A DNA stretch of 8,363 bases from Anaerolineae bacterium (GTDB lineage Bacteria > Chloroflexota > Anaerolineae > JAAYZQ01). The position numbers and the translations under genes are program-made. Position 1 is the first letter of the stretch; every line of letters starts with the position of its first letter. The DNA is taken from the NCBI GenBank assembly GCA_016926595.1, contig JAFGOG010000176.1, positions 1 through 8,363 of the forward strand, given 5' to 3'. This document shows, piece after piece, positions 7,401 through 8,363 of the stretch. The notes under the pieces are model-generated. The model made no database searches, had not been told where the DNA came from, and worked only from the letters and a program-made list of their open reading frames with translations.

Positions 7401-7803
7401 AGGCAAAGCGCAGGAGCGGCTCACCTGCCGGAACTGCCTGCTGAAGTATGGGATCAAGATCTGCCCACAGGCGGGCGGCTGAGAGGAGGCCGTAAGTGGG
7501 TGAGACCAACAGGATATAAAAGACGAGGGCGGCTACCTGGCCGCTGATGGCGCCGGCTCTGAGGCCCTGGATGGGGGAGGTGATCCGGCTCCGTATGACG
7601 ACCAGGCTGCCGGCGAGGCCGAAGGCGACCGCGGCTGCCAGGCAACTGATGACGAGAAACAGGGTACGAAGGGCGTTGGGCGGGGAAGGCCAGGGGGTGT
7701 GTAGAACGCGCGGATAGACCCAAACGGCGAAAAGGGGGTAAAGGCTGGCCACGACCAGGGCCAGCCCGACCAGCAGGCCATATGTGACGCTGCGCCTGAT
7801 CAT
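4474..7803 (-). CDS. Membrane-anchored STAND/AAA-like P-loop ATPase with C-terminal winged helix
   Basis: The protein has 1109 residues. About eight membrane helices lie near 8-28, 46-69, 85-104, 145-168, 199-222, 254-274, 285-304 and 354-378. Basic loops (70-84, 169-198, 275-284) fit a cytoplasmic N-terminus, and the even count puts everything after 380 inside the cell. Next come a mostly helical region (about 385-600) with a CRAC motif (C571, C574), a beta-rich stretch resembling an Ig-like fold (about 600-705), and an ATPase from about 744 (MFVGRQ). Walker A is GQRRTGKT (772-779), Walker B is LLLMFDEFEEL (D870/E871), and FIFSGTH (904-910) looks like sensor 1. A winged helix follows (about 1021-1098), ending FKIDLIRRWI, as is usual in STAND and archaeal-type ATPases. 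Such proteins are typically nucleotide-driven signalling switches. The start is ATG 7803: it overlaps the kinase stop as ATGA and has GGAGA five nt upstream. The frame is open upstream to 8124, but that part is low-complexity Arg/Ala/Pro antiphase to the kinase and is rejected. The ligand and output are unknown. Confidence 0.9.
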   Translation of the reverse strand: MIRRSVTYGLLVGLALVVASLYPLFAVWVYPRVLHTPWPSPPNALRTLFLVISCLAAAVAFGLAGSLVVIRSRITSPIQGLRAGAISGQVAALVFYILLVSPTYGLLSAARLWADLDPILQQAVPAGEPLLRFAYGLLRSSLNQLGLCLLAGAVVGGLEGVFVGLLRRRSLPSNLSLVEAIADPEPRRRWFTYQDDVWGAGLLAGLISGVVLWIWETIVVFSGLRENWPQLPALIVDRGNPVLQALLSQTFADLLSPLLLLVVLGTGALAVLLLHDPPRRHLSRFHAVLLSGVVAAVLLFLAVGRDLNFVSGLSRYWALGYIHEAQPLNPSGDVVLTPDDLAVLRAFVHAPNLSLPLFYLLPLGALAALLVAAVIWIAPQAAFYGLVLPKVFKRPVDRAGRIAHALHSEPSILLPRIYRLFGEDAHTLQVLPHLAFIVKDPPAKQVTAAYHTLVSRPDQMGQAMAIIRQTLAEQGSWRWRVEVGELYRVLEDGLAVKTLDQILAIEPPPQEITSSLPVLLAKSCEGLGRVLAELGKVERVDDLGTKIIFLNSTQAALLDLRRYINRDGQACRACATLYPEVGILEALLDHWQGLIGKATQDLQGRANLQLELKVHRTVFAPRVCACLVASNQGLNVAQNVRLRLTDGEGYRVPDGAEQSIDIISPQETRDLEFWITPDAPRRLRLAWELTYDDAVDTGRRVTFADALDLSSPLDSDLREQDRSSFQRIFPIPYVTGTPLRSGEMFVGRQDVFDFVTEHLLGVYQNNVIVLHGQRRTGKTSILYRLREVLASTHIAVLIDMQGKAARGMADFLYAISDDIVYALESHGIPAGVDLPERAEYEASPEFTFRSRFLRSVTGLLDNRNLLLMFDEFEELEKRVEDGRLEPEVFDFLRNLMQHESRLDFIFSGTHKLEELCSDYWSILFNIAVYKRITFLDREDVRSLVTEPVAPAGLEYDPLAVDRIIQVTAGHPYFTQVVCHEMVAYHNETRRNYLTAGCVDQALERIVERGEAHFKYIWAGATPEEQRVMLAVTDLLPDADSGATPTQIAAELDCKGYELSEEDLTRALAHLQAKDILVRSGPQSSLYRFKIDLIRRWISISRPAVAAIAA

Positions 7804-7813
7804 GGAAATCTCC
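7800..7813 (-). promoter_or_regulatory. Coupled stop/start: Shine-Dalgarno GGAGA and ATGA overlap
   Basis: The minus strand reads GGAGA (7813-7809), five bases, then ATGA, in which ATG (7803-7801) starts the membrane ATPase and TGA (7802-7800) ends the kinase. This arrangement favours re-initiation by the same ribosome and roughly balanced synthesis of the two proteins. Confidence 0.8.
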
Positions 7814-8363
7814 GGGGCGAGCCAGGCTCTCCGAGGCGTCCGCCAGAGGCGTGCGGCACAGGGGGAGTCAGCCCCCACGCTTGCTGAACGGCCTCCACGA
7901 GGGCGGCGCCGCTGGGATAGCGGTCTTCCGGTTTTTTGGCCAGGGCGCGCTCGAGGACCCTGTCCAGGGTCGGCGGCAGGTCGGGCGCGCGCAGGTGGAC
8001 GGGCGGCGGTGCAGCCGAGATGTGCTGCAGCAGGACGGCGACAGGCGTATCGGCGGTAAAAGGCAATTCTCCGGCCAGCATCTCGTACAAGATCACGGCC
8101 AGCGAGTAGAGGTCGGCACTGCACGTCACTTCCTGGCCACTGCCCTGCTCGGGCGCCATATAATCAGGGGTGCCGATGGTCATGCCGGTGCCGGTAAACT
8201 GGACGCCCTCCAGGATCTTGGCCACGCCAAAGTCGGTCAGGACTGGGGTGGGGGTGGGATCGCCTCGCCCGCCCTCTTCGATGCGCAGCATGACGTTGGC
8301 CGGCTTGACATCCCGGTGGATGATCGACCGCTCGTGGGCATAGTCCAAGGCCGAGGCGAGACC
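7800..8363 (-). CDS. Hanks-type serine/threonine protein kinase (C-terminal part; N-terminus outside window)
   Basis: This is the last 187 residues of a Pkn-family kinase; the ATP-binding lobe lies beyond the right edge. Visible motifs, numbered from the first residue in the window, are the catalytic loop HRDVKPANVM (16-25, catalytic D18, N23), DFGVAK (44-49), GTPDYMAPEQ closing the activation segment, SADLYSLAVILYEMLAGELPF of the F-helix region, and the RYPSGAALVEAVQQA end of the domain. All catalytic residues seen are intact, so it should be active. Between the catalytic loop and DFG there is a short extra Gly/Pro/Thr loop (EEGGRGDPTPTP). After the kinase fold only about 20 residues remain, with no membrane helix and no PASTA or other sensor. 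That is unusual for this family and suggests the overlapping membrane-ATPase gene supplies the membrane and sensory part. The frame is open to the window edge; the ATG at 8348 is internal, since it lies just before the HRD loop. Confidence 0.95.
   Translation of the reverse strand, partial: GLASALDYAHERSIIHRDVKPANVMLRIEEGGRGDPTPTPVLTDFGVAKILEGVQFTGTGMTIGTPDYMAPEQGSGQEVTCSADLYSLAVILYEMLAGELPFTADTPVAVLLQHISAAPPPVHLRAPDLPPTLDRVLERALAKKPEDRYPSGAALVEAVQQAWGLTPPVPHASGGRLGEPGSPRRFP

Noticed and set aside
6835..7482. Plus-strand open frame opposite the membrane helices of the ATPase
   Set aside because: It is a Gln/Arg/Ala-rich translation typical of the complement of Leu/Val/Ala-rich membrane segments. 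It has no recognisable domain, and the opposite strand has a coherent eight-helix topology.
7804..8124. N-terminal extension of the membrane ATPase starting at 8124
   Set aside because: This stretch overlaps the conserved kinase domain in another frame and reads as Arg/Ala/Pro-rich sequence without motifs. The ATG at 7803 has a good ribosome site and the ATGA overlap, and it leads straight into a membrane helix.

Overview
The window is a compact, GC-rich bacterial segment with every gene on the minus strand. Protein style points to a member of the Chloroflexota, probably Anaerolineae or Caldilineae. The basis is the SHMT variant with an insertion after YAEGYP and the sequence THKTLCGPRGA, the Pkn-type kinase next to a large membrane ATPase, and a nucleotidyltransferase-like protein of a type I associate with that phylum. 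This assignment is family resemblance recalled by eye, not a database result.

Layout in the direction of transcription (right to left). (1) 8363-7800: the C-terminal half of a Hanks-type Ser/Thr kinase, cut by the window edge. (2) 7803-4474: an 1109-residue protein with about eight membrane helices, a cytoplasmic helical region, a beta-rich domain, a STAND/AAA-like P-loop ATPase and a C-terminal winged helix. Its ATG overlaps the kinase stop (ATGA), so the two are probably translationally coupled and may form one signalling unit. (3) A 43-bp gap holding a near-consensus sigma70 promoter (TTGACA-17-TAGAAT), placed so that transcription would begin at the GTG of the next gene. (4) 4430-3261: a divergent nucleotidyltransferase-like protein with an unrecognised C-terminal half. 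(5) 3217-2774: a single-domain CheY-like response regulator. (6) 2731 to the left edge: one uninterrupted frame encoding serine hydroxymethyltransferase, then a degenerate GcvT-like domain, then a canonical GcvT aminomethyltransferase that runs off the window.

Two functional blocks are suggested: a kinase plus membrane-ATPase signalling pair, and a probable operon (nucleotidyltransferase-like, response regulator, SHMT-GcvT-GcvT fusion) started by the 4438-4466 promoter. The fusion joins the enzyme that makes 5,10-methylene-THF from glycine to the one that uses it to make serine, which would suit direct transfer of the folate intermediate. No RNA genes, mobile elements, CRISPR arrays or convincing terminators were seen. 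No gap between genes exceeds about 45 bases.
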